Made by a program: the position numbers and the translations under genes. 64,000 bases of DNA from Hormiphora californensis (taxonomy: Eukaryota; Ctenophora; Tentaculata; Cydippida; Pleurobrachiidae): NCBI GenBank assembly GCA_020137815.1, contig CM035352.1:393675-457674 (forward strand). Direction: 5' to 3'. Shown here in pieces: positions 11,723 to 25,793 of the stretch. Within the stretch, counting starts at the first letter, position 1. Each line of letters starts with the position of its first letter. The notes under the pieces are model-generated. The model was given only the letters and a program-made list of their open reading frames with translations, searched no databases and had not been told where the DNA came from.

Positions 11723-11937
11723 ATAAAAATGAGTTTAAAAGACTTTTTCAAAACAATTTTCCTGACTGGTACCAAAACAAAATCCAAATATTTTACACAT
11801 TATAAGACATATATTATATATTTCTTTTCGCTATTTACACGTAACACACAGTGGGTAACTCACACCATAACACCATAACTCACACCATTAACACATGTGT
11901 GTCTTCTTGGATAACGTCCAATAACACTAACATTGAT

Positions 11938-14065
<2,128 letters not shown>

Positions 14066-14634
14066 ATCACACCATCAGCTATCAAGGCAGGGGTGTTTTG
14101 TTAAGGTGCTTTCAGTGAAGTGTCCGGTTGATAGGGGGTTCACAGAGAATACATAATATACAATGCCGGTTTTTACCCGGTTTTTACCCGCTGGGGACTG
14201 AGTGAGCTGTGAGTGGCTCAGGCCTGATCAGGTCTACATCTGATAAAGACGACTTTGAGACCAATCAAATTGCAGATGGATTAAGCTTTAACCGCTTTTA
14301 CATAAGAATATAATGAGTTGTTGCAATTTAATACAATCTTGTAACTTGTAAGACGATTTATTTTGGGAAATGAATAAACTAATTTTAATTCTTTACTAAT
14401 TGGCCAAGACCCAAATTTGGGATATTTTACATATAATAATATGTAATATTTCTTTCATTGCATTTGACTGTCCCATACATACACTAACTCATGAGGCCTT
14501 ACACTCCTTACATTGGCACATTGTTTGTGAATGGCTTACACTAAATTATTTGCTTCAGGGGAAGATCGTTAATTGAGCGTGTGTTAGCTAAGTTTTGTGT
14601 CTACCAGGGCTGAACAATTTCTGGTCCTTGCATT
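14066..14634. promoter_or_regulatory. Shared 5' intergenic region of RAB28 and the Ig-like receptor
   Basis: The RAB28 start codon (minus, 14065) and the receptor start codon (plus, 14635) face away from each other across 569 bp with no recognisable repeat. Both promoters must lie here or in unseen 5' exons. I see no TATA box or other diagnostic motif that I would assign. Confidence 0.4.
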
Positions 14635-17600
14635 ATGCAAAAACTATTGTTTTGCTTTGTTATTTTAATTTCAAAGGTTTTTCTTGTAACTGCGGCAACA
14701 TGTAGTATTGGTAAGTGACTGTAACATTTCACACAATTGACAGTAATTGTTGGAACATTTCTAATTTTTCTGATGCTCTATCGTAGGTAGCTTTGTGGCT
14801 AGTGTAAACGATGTGGCCCTCTCGACAACTACAGAGTACAGTGTCGGGGATGTTGTCACGCTCACCTGCAAGAGCTCTAGTACCACATGCCTTGGAATGC
14901 TTCGGCTGTCCGGGACAGAACTGAATAATGACTACTTTGAAATCAGTTAGTTAATCATCGAAAACTTTTTTAGTTTGAAGACGTTTTCTGTCAAGGATAT
15001 ATTTCCGAGAATTCCATTATTCCTTTTAAATACATTTTACATTTTAGATACGGCGATAATAACACAGAAAATAGAACTAAAGACCTCAGGGAAACATGTG
15101 TACGAATGTAGTTTTCAAGATACCGACAACAACTTATATGGTCCAAAGACGTTGAGCTTGAAAGTGAAAAAGGGTACGATCATCTCACCATCATCTCACT
15201 CAACTCGCAAACACAGACCACGTGAGTGAAGAAATACCAATCATAACCACTAACTAGCAAGCATCTCCATATTCCGCAGACGACTGTTCCGAAGACACGG
15301 GAAAGATGGTGGTGAAGTGGCAGGGGAAAACAACTTACACAATCAATTGTAAATGGGAATGTTTCGCTACTGCTGAGATAATTGTTGAAGACAGAGTAAT
15401 AGCTTCGACAACGGACGTTGGTGGAAATTTTAGTGTTGATGTAGAGTTGGACGAAACTAAGATGTATGAAGTTCAATGCAAGTTGACCAGCGCTGACTCT
15501 ACGTGAGTATACTATATTTGAGTTGGCATGAGTCAGGCATGTAAAGTTGGATTTTTTGAAGTTGTCACCCCCCCCCCCACTTATTGTGTGCTCGTTTTTT
15601 TGTGTCACATCACATGTTAACGTGCGGTTGGCACGTCAAAATTGATAAATTTCACATGCGTGTGCATTTGGTGACAACTTCACTTTAGGGGAAGTTTTGA
15701 AAGTATGTAGTGGGGCCAATTTTTGGCCAATTTTTTGGTCAAGTGATATGACACGTCTCGACTTTTCTATTGCAAGTTTGTATGCATTAGGCGGAGCGAT
15801 AGTGGAGCCCGAGAAAATTTTTCTGCTTTTTAAGCCAAAAACTACCAAATCACGTGACCATTTAACTAACATGAATTAGTAATGTCATAGAACACGGAAT
15901 ATGGACATCATCACTAGTTGGTATTAATTGAATGGTCACGTGACTTGGCAGAGCTCAAAACATTACCACAATCCACACATTTAGGTGGGACAGCCAGGCT
16001 ATTTTACCTACTCCTTCAATGATCCCAATTCCCAATGATTCCCACCAATTACCACAGAGTTTCAAAAGAATAATTGACATGCCACTGCTACTTTAAGCCT
16101 ATCATCAACTTCAGGTCGACAACTACCAGCATGACAGTTGACAACAATCCATGTTTGATCAACCCGATCTTGGCTGTCGAAGAGCTGACAACACATGTAG
16201 CCTACATCAACCAGACGTGAGTGATCCTGTTGTTTAATGCAATCAAAAAAGCATAGTAAGTCGACTCGGATAAATGCATACTTCTCGGTGTTGATATTAA
16301 TCACCGTTAACGCGTTTTGGTAAACTTGTCCGTTTCAGCCACATTCCTTTCGGTACAGATTTCTTTGCAGCCACCTCAAGGCAATAACAATCAGATTGTG
16401 TTTTAGTGTATGCACTATGCAGTGACTGCATAGTGCATGCACTCGTGCCACTTTCGGAGCTCTCGAAAAATTCAATTCACAGCTTGGTGATTGGTCGACT
16501 AAGTCGGGACCGGGATTGAAACCCTGGACCTTCTGTATGCGATACGAGCAGCTAACCATTATATTATATTTCATTATATCACAGGTACGTTGTCAACTGT
16601 GTTAGTTCCTGCACAGATGGCACACTCATCCTCGCCCGGTCATTGAACGGAGGCCCTTTCACAACAGTGAGGAAATTAGAAAACCAGGCAAGCATGAGTG
16701 TCACCTTAACAACTGGTACTGATTCAAATGTGGTGAGCCTCCGTTGTGAGACCGAACCCCCAGAAGGATCCTCTAAATCAACTAAATCTAACAGTGAGTA
16801 AAATTGTGGAACACAGAAGCGTAACCAGCGGCATATCTCAACAATATAACTGATTCAAAGCACATAATAGGAGAAATAACATGCACTAATTGTTAGTTGT
16901 AACAGCAGAAGTCCGTTGTTTGCCTGGCCAAGAGAGCAGTGATTGTGGCACCAAGTGTGGCAGTGTCCTGTGCAGCTTTGCAGAGGGAGTCAACAGTTGG
17001 TGCTTGGGACAGTCTGAATGCGTGTCTAAGTGCAGATGCCCTTCCACCACACCCTATTGGAGCGGCAGTTTAGTAAATCATGAAGGTATGAATTAGACAA
17101 AGATTATAGTGTAGCGGGTCGCCCGGCAGGGTGATTCGCTACACTATACAATAAACTGCCCGACCAATGGTTGTATATGTAATATGGTATAAAATTCGAG
17201 CAAAGGTAGGGGTTTATATATTTTACAAAAAAATTAACTGTCCTTATCAGGTGAATGCGTGGCTGAGTGCGATACTGGTTCAGATGTGTTAGGAATGGCG
17301 ACCTGGGCAATTCTTTGCATCGTAGTTGGGATCCTCCTCTTGCTACTAGTCCTCCTTTTTTGTGTCTATAAGGTTGGAAAGTGCTTACTTAGCAAGCCAA
17401 ATGAGAGACCTATTATTAAAAAACCCTCTAAGAAGATGCCACCGCCCACTCAAATGGAGGTTGTTAAAGAAGATCCCATATACGAGTCCGATGTGGAGTA
17501 TGCAGGAGAAAACAACGTGTATATGGAGGCTGATGAGACCATTGGAGAGAGGTACCACCGAGTTGCTTCTATGTTCGCTCCTCCAGTTATTGCCTCTGCA

Positions 17601-17795
17601 CCCCCTAAAAACGATATTTACCAAGATCCAGTGGAGAGTTTTCAGCTTGGGGACTCTCCAACGGGGATACAGCCAGCTTATGACAATATTGGAGATGTGA
17701 GGCAGATAAGCGGAGGGAGAACTGATTCCATGATAATAATAAACAAAAATTCAGTAGATGATGGCGGAAACTTGTATGAAAATCAGAGAGTATAG
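14635..17795 (+). CDS. Ig-like/TIL-like single-pass receptor with tyrosine-rich tail
   Basis: Exons: 14635-14710, 14787-14945, 15048-15173, 15280-15502, 16115-16216, 16585-16793, 16897-17085, 17251-17795. All junctions are GT-AG and the sum is 1629 nt (542 aa). Exon 1 encodes a signal peptide. Exons 2-3 form an Ig-like domain (VVTLTCKSS ... HVYECSFQD). Exon 4 plus 5, and exon 5 plus 6, give two more Cys-paired Ig-like modules. Exon 7 and the start of exon 8 form a 10-Cys TIL-like module (VRCLPGQ ... ECVAECD). A transmembrane helix follows (ILCIVVGILLLLLVLLF) and then about 140 cytoplasmic residues with eight tyrosines, including YDNI and YENQ, which fit the pYxN consensus for Grb2-type SH2 domains. 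A cell-surface signalling or adhesion role is inferred; no kinase or phosphatase domain is present. Ortholog unknown. Confidence 0.85.
16330..16575 (-). mobile_element. tRNA-derived SINE in receptor intron 5
   Basis: On the minus strand a tRNA-like head (ATGGTTAGCTGCTCG as A box, GGTTTCAATCCC as B box) is followed by a body with CCGAAAGTGGCACGAGTGC and TGCAAAGAAATCTGTACCG. The same body occurs in the copy at 40590-40806, so these are two members of one family. It fills most of the intron and ends close to the exon 6 acceptor. The flanking 15503-16114 intron shows no other feature. Confidence 0.7.
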
Positions 17796-17979
17796 TTTTA
17801 GATTTTAAGAGGCTATTTAGTATATGAAGAGTTGTAAGATCACCCATACTGCAGATGCGGCCCATAGTGGATTATGTGTTTACATTTATGTGTGTATTTT
17901 TAGACACATGCTGTGAAATTAATTATATTATATTTACATTATAAATGGTGTCAGTCTCGCAGACCTTTCTTATTCGCTT

Positions 17980-18600
17980 CACGGTTCACCCAATCTAAGT
18001 TGGAATTCCATTCTGACTTCTAAGTTTTATACTGTATTGATTTCCATTGCTGTCCTTGCTAATGCTGCTACAAGAGACCTTATGAAACATGCTCTCAGTA
18101 ATACGAATCTTATAAGAGTTCTCAATGGCTCACTATCTCACTAGTCGCTTATACAATCCAATATTAGATATGCATTATAATGTGTCTGGGGGTCGTCCAA
18201 TAACAAGCTTCTGCCTCTATTCAAGCTCCAGAAGGATGCTGTTCGTATTCTCTATAACATGACAAGTATGCTAAGCCTCACACCAAACCAACTTTTGCTT
18301 CCGAGTCACTGCTGACGGTTTACTCACTCTATACTCTCTCGGTACTTTTTGAAATGTTTTATTACTACAGTATCAATTCACCTAGCAGTCCAACTTATAT
18401 TGTCAAGTTCTACACTAGAAATGAGTGTCTTGCTCTGGCTTCTGCTGGTACACGCATATACCTTGACAATAATTTCATATTTACTGGGCCTCGGTTTTGG
18501 AACACGGCGTTAAAAGACAAAACTTATTTTAGTTCTACATCGTGTTTCTTCTCGCCCCACTCTTTCAAATCAGCTTCAGAACTCTGGTCCTGATATTGAA
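17980..18600 (+). pseudogene. LINE ORF2 C-terminal remnant
   Basis: Broken frames on the plus strand read WNSILTSKFYTV, then KLQKDAVRILYNM, and later FTGPRFWN. These fit the poorly conserved C-terminal region downstream of the reverse transcriptase in CR1/jockey-type LINEs. About 18085-18150 also resembles 20217-20265, the start of the Penelope-like segment, hinting at shared ancestry or a rearrangement join. From 18600 to 18798 the sequence is low-complexity C/T-rich. Confidence 0.55.
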
Positions 18601-19546
18601 TGGATCTGTTTAAACACATCTCTCCTGAGCAATTGATTACCCACTGCCCCCCCCTCCTTTCCTTGTATCCTATAATCCAACCTGTCCCCACCATATCCCA
18701 TAATCCAACTTATCCTATAACCCGACATATTTATCATGAGCAGTTGATTCCCCCTCTCCTCTCACCTCTCCTCTTACCTCCACTAACTTCTCTTCTTTCC
18801 CATATGCGCTATATGGCACAATGGCCCGTCTAGCATGGAGCAACCTATGTGGACTTCTTCTACAACCAGTCTATACCTGTCCCCCAAGCTTGTGGCACTG
18901 AATAGGAACTCTCAGTTTAATTGACTCCCTAGAACTTTGTCAGTGCCTCGCAAGGGACAGTTTGGAACTGATATATGTGTGCGCTAGAGTTTCTATGTTA
19001 CATGTTTCCTACGCTGTTTATGTGTTAGCTGCGTGTGCATCCTTATTTTGTGTTCCACATATCTATTTATTTCAAATCAAATCAAATCAAATATACTCTT
19101 CCTCTGTTCTACGCACCACTATCACTATACATGAAAGTAAATGGCGCACCAGTTACAGATTGATACCCTGATATCAGGGGACGTTCCCTGATATTAGGGC
19201 ACGCGTTCCTGATGGCCGGGCATGCAGAATGTTCTGTGGGAACCATGCGACATTGCCGCGCGTCACGTAAAATGAATGGAAAGTAGATCTCTACGCGCAC
19301 GTCAGCACTCACTTGCTTCCCGACCATCAGCTTGGGAACTGATGCATGGGAATCTCTAACTGGTGCCATAGTCATATAGCAAGACTTATCTCATGTTGTA
19401 CAACTCGCCGATCTCGTTCCACTGAATCATAAGTGGTTACTGATCTATCTTTAGTGCCCAGGCAGCCATCCGTCGTGCTTGTGATGAAATCTTCGTTATA
19501 TGTTCTGTCCAGGAGCCATTGTTTGAGAGAGTGATGTCAAGGTCTT

Positions 19547-20140
19547 TCACTGTACCCGTTGGCTGTATTTCGTTATCACCTGGAGTCCCATGTATGGGCG
19601 TAACTCATGAGTGAAAGAAGTTTTCTGAGAAGGGATGTTCTGTTCAGAGTGTATAAGTGGATGACGTGATGAAGTGGCATACACTTGGCTAAAGACCACA
19701 CCACCACACGCTTGCATTTCTGCTCCTGATTCTTCCGAGTCGACGCTCTTTTGGAGCTTGGTTTCATCCGCAAAGGATTTAAATTTGCTGTGGATTACTT
19801 GGCGTTGGAGATCAGCTACGTAGATGATAAAAGGGATTGGTCCAAGTACGGTCCCTTGAGGTACCCCACTTTTGACAAGCTCGAAGTTCGATTTTTCTCC
19901 TTCAACAGTTACTGTTTGGTACTGTTTGGTACAGAAAGGAAGTCTTTTATTCAAATTAGTACTTTCCCTTTAATTCCTAGCTTTTCCAGCTTGGCAAGAA
20001 GAATGGCATGGTGTCAACTTGACACGGTCAAAGGCTTTGGAATTATAGTCCAAATAGATTACATCGACTTCGTTCCCGCTGTTTGTAAGCTCTCGAAAGA
20101 TTCTGTCCATGTGATCAAGTAACTGTGTGAGGCAGCTGTC
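19547..20140 (-). pseudogene. LINE reverse transcriptase fragment, unit 1
   Basis: On the minus strand the palm region reads VDVIYLDYSKAFDRV (with stops and shifts), then SGVPQGTVLGPIPFIIYVADL and FADETKL, the B and C motifs of an APE-type LINE RT (CR1/jockey group). The catalytic FADD is changed to FADE, and frames are broken, so it is inactive. Only the middle of the RT remains. Confidence 0.85.
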
Positions 20141-20211
20141 ATACTACAATCTTCTTCTTCAAAATTAACCACCACGGGTACGGACTAAATTTCCTTTGAT
20201 CACCCCTATTC

Positions 20212-21332
20212 GTGAGTAAACATGCTCTCAGTAATAAGAATTCTCAAATGGCTCACTATCTCTTCGCCTGTCCCACGAACCACTATCCCTGTCACTTTCC
20301 CAGCGTACAAAACAGCATTTTCATGGGATGTGCCCCTAGTCCCATAGCAGCAGTGGTGAGAGTTTTTATGTTCGAGAGAGCCACCCTCTACACCGACGTA
20401 TCGTACTTGCCTATTCTATATGGGCGGTACATTGATGATGCCTGTACCGTATGTTATACGAGAGAGGAGGCAGTGTGTTTCTTTGATAAGATAGGTGAGC
20501 AGGATCCGGACCATCTTATCAAATGGGAGGTTGACTTTCCAGAGGGTGATGACTTTGTACCTTTCTTGGGTACTAACATCCGGGTCACCGAATCTGGGGA
20601 GGTGCAGACGCGTTTCTACCGCAAGGAGGCTCGCAAGAATATCACACTGCACGCGAACAGTCACCACCCTATTTCCACTAAAATCCAAACTGTCCGTAAT
20701 TTCTACGCCACAGCGAGGCTAAGTGCATCAGATTCGGAACAAGAGGAGGCATCCCTGAGAATAGTGGACAACCTGCTGATTGCTAATGGGTACCAGAACC
20801 CTCGTCAGTTCGCACAACAACAGAGCTGTCGTTTGTACCAGGGTCAGAAGCAGCAGGTGGAGGACTGTGTTATTTTGAAACTGCCTTACATCTCTGAATC
20901 ATTTTCATTATCGATCATTATCGGCCCCTTGACAATGGAGCAGCTTACTGTGGGGGGAGATCATGTAAAATATGTCCACGGCTAGAGGGGGAGAGGAACT
21001 GCCAGGTGACTGCTCCAGTATACCGGATTACCTGTAACATCTGTAAAGAGATCTACATCGGGGAAACGGGGAGAACAGCTAAAGACCGCTTTGGAGAACA
21101 TCTCCGGTATGCCACCTCCCCTACGTTGAAATCTTACTCGGAGATGGCACTCGCAGTGCACTATAAACAGTTTCATAATAAGACAGTACCTGATTTGATT
21201 TTTGAGATTATTACAACAGAGTCACGTATCTTATATAGAAAGATTATAGAAGCATATTATATTAACAGAGAGAAGCCTACTATTAATTTAAAAGAAGAGT
21301 TGACTGATCTATCTAGATTCCTTATTTCTTAA
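20212..21332 (+). pseudogene. Penelope-like RT and GIY-YIG endonuclease, unit 1
   Basis: Frame 20212-20985 covers the second half of a Penelope-like reverse transcriptase: FMGCAPSPIAAVV (motif B), RYIDDACTV (catalytic motif C), FVPFLGTNIRV and HANSHHPIS, a Penelope hallmark. A deletion near 20917 shifts the frame. The GIY-YIG endonuclease continues at 21006-21332 with EIYIGETGRTAKDRFGEH. The N-terminal half of the RT is missing. The element cannot be autonomous. Confidence 0.88.
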
Positions 21333-21638
21333 TATTATCCGTTTTTAGTATTTTCTAACGGCCATATTGGTCATCGAGTATTTTTAGCTAGATATCTTTT
21401 TGAGCAGTCGCGTGATTCCTATCTTATTTCACTATCTGATCTTATTTCTTTACTATTTAAACCCCGTTTATTTCCTAGTCTTTACTTTTTGTTTTATAAT
21501 TTTTCCAGTCCCGTGTGTAGTTTTTCAACTTTTTACTATTTCACTAAATTAGCTTAGCTTTAGAATTTTCCAGTAATTTTTATTTTACGATTGGTATGTG
21601 TACAGTTTTTCTAACATGTGTATTCCGTATATTATAGC

Positions 21639-21663
21639 CTGAAGATGGTGCTGTGCACCGAAA
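21639..21663 (+). ncRNA. Hammerhead-like core at Penelope-like 3' end, unit 1
   Basis: CTGAAGA, a GGTGC/GCACC hairpin, then GAAA matches the hammerhead consensus CUGANGA-stem II-GAAA. Penelope-like elements are known to carry hammerhead motifs in their terminal repeats. A convincing stem III and the cleavage triplet are not obvious, so activity is uncertain. AATAAAATC follows at 21682. Confidence 0.4.
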
Positions 21664-22528
21664 TGTATAGCGTTATTCTACAATAAAATCTACGTCTACT
21701 CATTTGTCCAGCCGGAAGGAGAAAACAAAACTTCCTCACAGCATTTTTGAGTATAAATTGTTAGTTTTGGACGCTGGGATCCCATATGCGCTATATGGCA
21801 CAATGGCCCGTCTAGCATGGAGCAACCTATGTGGACTTCTTCTACAACCAGTCTATACCTGTCCCCCAAGCTTGTGGCACTGAATAGGAACTCTCAGTTT
21901 AATTGACTCCCTAGAACTTTGTCAGTGCCTCGCAAGGGACAGTTTGGAACTGATATATGTGTGCGCTAGAGTTTCTATGTTACATGTTTCCTACGCTGTT
22001 TATGTGTTAGCTGCGTGTGCATCCTTATTTTGTGTTCCACATATCTATTTATTTCAAATCAAATCAAATCAAATATACTCTTCCTCTGTTCTACGCACCA
22101 CTATCACTATACATGAAAGTAAATGGCGCACCAGTTACAGATTGATACCCTGATATCAGGGGACGTTCCCTGATATTAGGGCACGCGTTCCTGATGGCCG
22201 GGCATGCAGAATGTTCTGTGGGAACCATGCGACATTGCCGCGCGTCACGTAAAATGAATGGAAAGTAGATCTCTACGCGCACGTCAGCACTCACTTGCTT
22301 CCCGACCATCAGCTTGGGAACTGATGCATGGGAATCTCTAACTGGTGCCATAGTCATATAGCAAGACTTATCTCATGTTGTACAACTCGCCGATCTCGTT
22401 CCACTGAATCATAAGTGGTTACTGATCTATCTTTAGTGCCCAGGCAGCCATCCGTCGTGCTTGTGATGAAATCTTCGTTATATGTTCTGTCCAGGAGCCA
22501 TTGTTTGAGAGAGTGATGTCAAGGTCTT

Positions 22529-23121
22529 TCACTGTACCCGTTGGCTGTATTTCGTTATCACCTGGAGTCCCATGTATGGGCGTAACTCATGAGTGAAAGA
22601 AGTTTTCTGAGAAGGGATGTTCTGTTCAGAGTGTATAAGTGGATGACGTGATGAAGTGGCATACACTTGGCTAAAGACCACACCACCACACGCTTGCATT
22701 TCTGCTCCTGATTCTTCCGAGTCGACGCTCTTTGGAGCTTGGTTTCATCCGCAAAGGATTTAAATTTGCTGTGGATTACTTGGCGTTGGAGATCAGCTAC
22801 GTAGATGATAAAAGGGATTGGTCCAAGTACGGTCCCTTGAGGTACCCCACTTTTGACAAGCTCGAAGTTCGATTTTTCTCCTTCAACAGTTACTGTTTGG
22901 TACTGTTTGGTACAGAAAGGAAGTCTTTTATTCAAATTAGTACTTTCCCTTTAATTCCTAGCTTTTCCAGCTTGGCAAGAAGAATGGCATGGTGTCAACT
23001 TGACACGGTCAAAGGCTTTGGAATTATAGTCCAAATAGATTACATCGACTTCGTTCCCGCTGTTTGTAAGCTCTCGAAAGATTCTGTCCATGTGATCAAG
23101 TAACTGTGTGAGGCAGCTGTC
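22529..23121 (-). pseudogene. LINE reverse transcriptase fragment, unit 2
   Basis: Same fragment as at 19547-20140 with one T missing near 22733, which adds a frameshift right after FADETKLQ. Confidence 0.85.
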
Positions 23122-23192
23122 ATACTACAATCTTCTTCTTCAAAATTAACCACCACGGGTACGGACTAAATTTCCTTTGATCACCCCTATTC

Positions 23193-24598
23193 GTGAGTAA
23201 ACATGCTCTCAGTAATAAGAATTCTCAAATGGCTCACTATCTCTTCGCCTGTCCCACGAACCACTATCCCTGTCACTTTCCCAGCGTACAAAACAGCATT
23301 TTCATGGGATGTGCCCCTAGTCCCATAGCAGCAGTGGTGAGAGTTTTTATGTTCGAGAGAGCCACCCTCTACACCGACGTATCGTACTTGCCTATTCTAA
23401 ATGGGCGGTACATTGATGATGCCTGTACCGTATGTTATACGAGAGAGGAGGCAGTGTGTTTCTTTGATAAGATAGGTGAGCAGGATCCGGACCATCTTAT
23501 CAAATGGGAGGTTGACTTTCCAGAGGGTGATGACTTTGTACCTTTCTTGGGTACTCCCGGTGCCCGGATATTGCAAATACCCAAGAGATTAATGCCCTTA
23601 ATTTGGCAGCAAATCAAGGGCGAGGCAGCAAATTGATCTAACCGGTGACCTTTTTTAGATAACTAATTGATAAGATTATGCTGCCAGCAGCAATTGGACC
23701 GATCGCGGACTGCCATCGGACACATTTCGATTCACGAGGCAGCAAATCGGCAGCAAATTGAAAAAATTTTGGCAGCAAAATTGACACGTGAAATCCGTAT
23801 TTATCGAACATTTTTATAATCCGGGCACCGGGTGGGTACTAACATCCGGGTCACCGAATCTGGGGAGGTGCAGACGCGTTTCTACCGCAAGGAGGCTCGC
23901 AAGAATATCACACTGCACGCGAACAGTCACCACCCTATTTCCACTAAAATCCAAACTGTCCGTAATTTCTACGCCACAGCGAGGCTAAGTGCATCAGATT
24001 CGGAACAAGAGGAGGCATCCCTGAGAATAGTGGACAACCTGCTGATTGCTAATGGGTACCAGAACCCTCGTCAGTTCGCACAACAACAGAGCTGTCGTTT
24101 GTACCAGGGTCAGAAGCAGCAGGTGGAGGACTGTGTTATTTTGAAACTGCCTTACATCTCTGAATCATTTTCATTATCGATCATTATCGGCCCCTTGACA
24201 ATGGAGCAGCTTACTGTGGGGGGAGATCATGTAAAATATGTCCACGGCTAGAGGGGGAGAGGAACTGCCAGGTGACTGCTCCAGTATACCGGATTACCTG
24301 TAACATCTGTAAAGAGATCTACATCGGGGAAACGGGGAGAACAGCTAAAGACCGCTTTGGAGAACATCTCCGGTATGCCACCTCCCCTACGTTGAAATCT
24401 TACTCGGAGATGGCACTCGCAGTGCACTATAAACAGTTTCATAATAAGACAGTACCTGATTTGATTTTTGAGATTATTACAACAGAGTCACGTATCTTAT
24501 ATAGAAAGATTATAGAAGCATATTATATTAACAGAGAGAAGCCTACTATTAATTTAAAAGAAGAGTTGACTGATCTATCTAGATTCCTTATTTCTTAA
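23193..24598 (+). pseudogene. Penelope-like RT/GIY-YIG, unit 2, interrupted by a MITE
   Basis: Identical in layout to unit 1 but split at 23556-23832 by a 277-bp MITE inserted in the FVPFLGT codons. It also carries the same deletion before the endonuclease (near 24183). The GIY-YIG frame is 24272-24598. Confidence 0.88.
23556..23832. mobile_element. hAT-type MITE with 8-bp target duplication, unit 2
   Basis: Perfect 14-bp terminal inverted repeats (CCCGGTGCCCGGAT / ATCCGGGCACCGGG) are flanked by the direct repeat TGGGTACT (23548-23555 and 23833-23840). Unit 1 preserves the empty site with a single TGGGTACT. An 8-bp duplication is typical of the hAT superfamily. The interior repeats GGCAGCAAATTG several times and encodes nothing. 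Confidence 0.9.
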
Positions 24599-24903
24599 TA
24601 TTATCCGTTTTTAGTATTTTCTAACGGCCATATTGGTCATCGAGTATTTTTAGCTAGATATCTTTTTGAGCAGTCGCGTGATTCCTATCTTATTTCACTA
24701 TCTGATCTTATTTCTTTACTATTTAAACCCCGTTTATTTCCTAGTCTTTACTTTTTGTTTATAATTTTTCCAGTCCCGTGTGTAGTTTTTCAACTTTTTA
24801 CTATTTCACTAAATTAGCTTAGCTTTAGAATTTTCCAGTAATTTTTATTTTACGATTGGTATGTGTACAGTTTTTCTAACATGTGTATTCCGTATATTAT
24901 AGC

Positions 24904-24928
24904 CTGAAGATGGTGCTGTGCACCGAAA
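24904..24928 (+). ncRNA. Hammerhead-like core, unit 2
   Basis: Same sequence as at 21639-21663: CTGAAGA, GGTGC/GCACC stem, GAAA. See that entry for the reasons and doubts. Confidence 0.4.
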
Positions 24929-25793
24929 TGTATAGCGTTATTCTACAATAAAATCTACGTCTACTCATTTGTCCAGCCGGAAGGAGAAAACAAAACTTCC
25001 TCACAGCATTTTTGAGTATAAATTGTTAGTTTTGGACGCTGGGATCCCATATGCGCTATATGGCACAATGGCCCGTCTAGCATGGAGCAACCTATGTGGA
25101 CTTCTTCTACAACCAGTCTATACCTGTCCCCCAAGCTTGTGGCACTGAATAGGAACTCTCAGTTTAATTGACTCCCTAGAACTTTGTCAGTGCCTCGCAA
25201 GGGACAGTTTGGAACTGATATATGTGTGCGCTAGAGTTTCTATGTTACATGTTTCCTACGCTGTTTATGTGTTAGCTGCGTGTGCATCCTTATTTTGTGT
25301 TCCACATATCTATTTATTTCAAATCAAATCAAATCAAATATACTCTTCCTCTGTTCTACGCACCACTATCACTATACATGAAAGTAAATGGCGCACCAGT
25401 TACAGATTGATACCCTGATATCAGGGGACGTTCCCTGATATTAGGGCACGCGTTCCTGATGGCCGGGCATGCAGAATGTTCTGTGGGAACCATGCGACAT
25501 TGCCGCGCGTCACGTAAAATGAATGGAAAGTAGATCTCTACGCGCACGTCAGCACTCACTTGCTTCCCGACCATCAGCTTGGGAACTGATGCATGGGAAT
25601 CTCTAACTGGTGCCATAGTCATATAGCAAGACTTATCTCATGTTGTACAACTCGCCGATCTCGTTCCACTGAATCATAAGTGGTTACTGATCTATCTTTA
25701 GTGCCCAGGCAGCCATCCGTCGTGCTTGTGATGAAATCTTCGTTATATGTTCTGTCCAGGAGCCATTGTTTGAGAGAGTGATGTCAAGGTCTT

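Noticed and set aside
15180-15608. 142-codon minus-strand frame
   Set aside because: Antisense shadow of receptor exon 4, with no independent signature.
19751-20122. 123-codon plus-strand frame repeated in each array unit
   Set aside because: Reverse strand of the LINE RT fragment, where the conserved motifs are on the minus strand.
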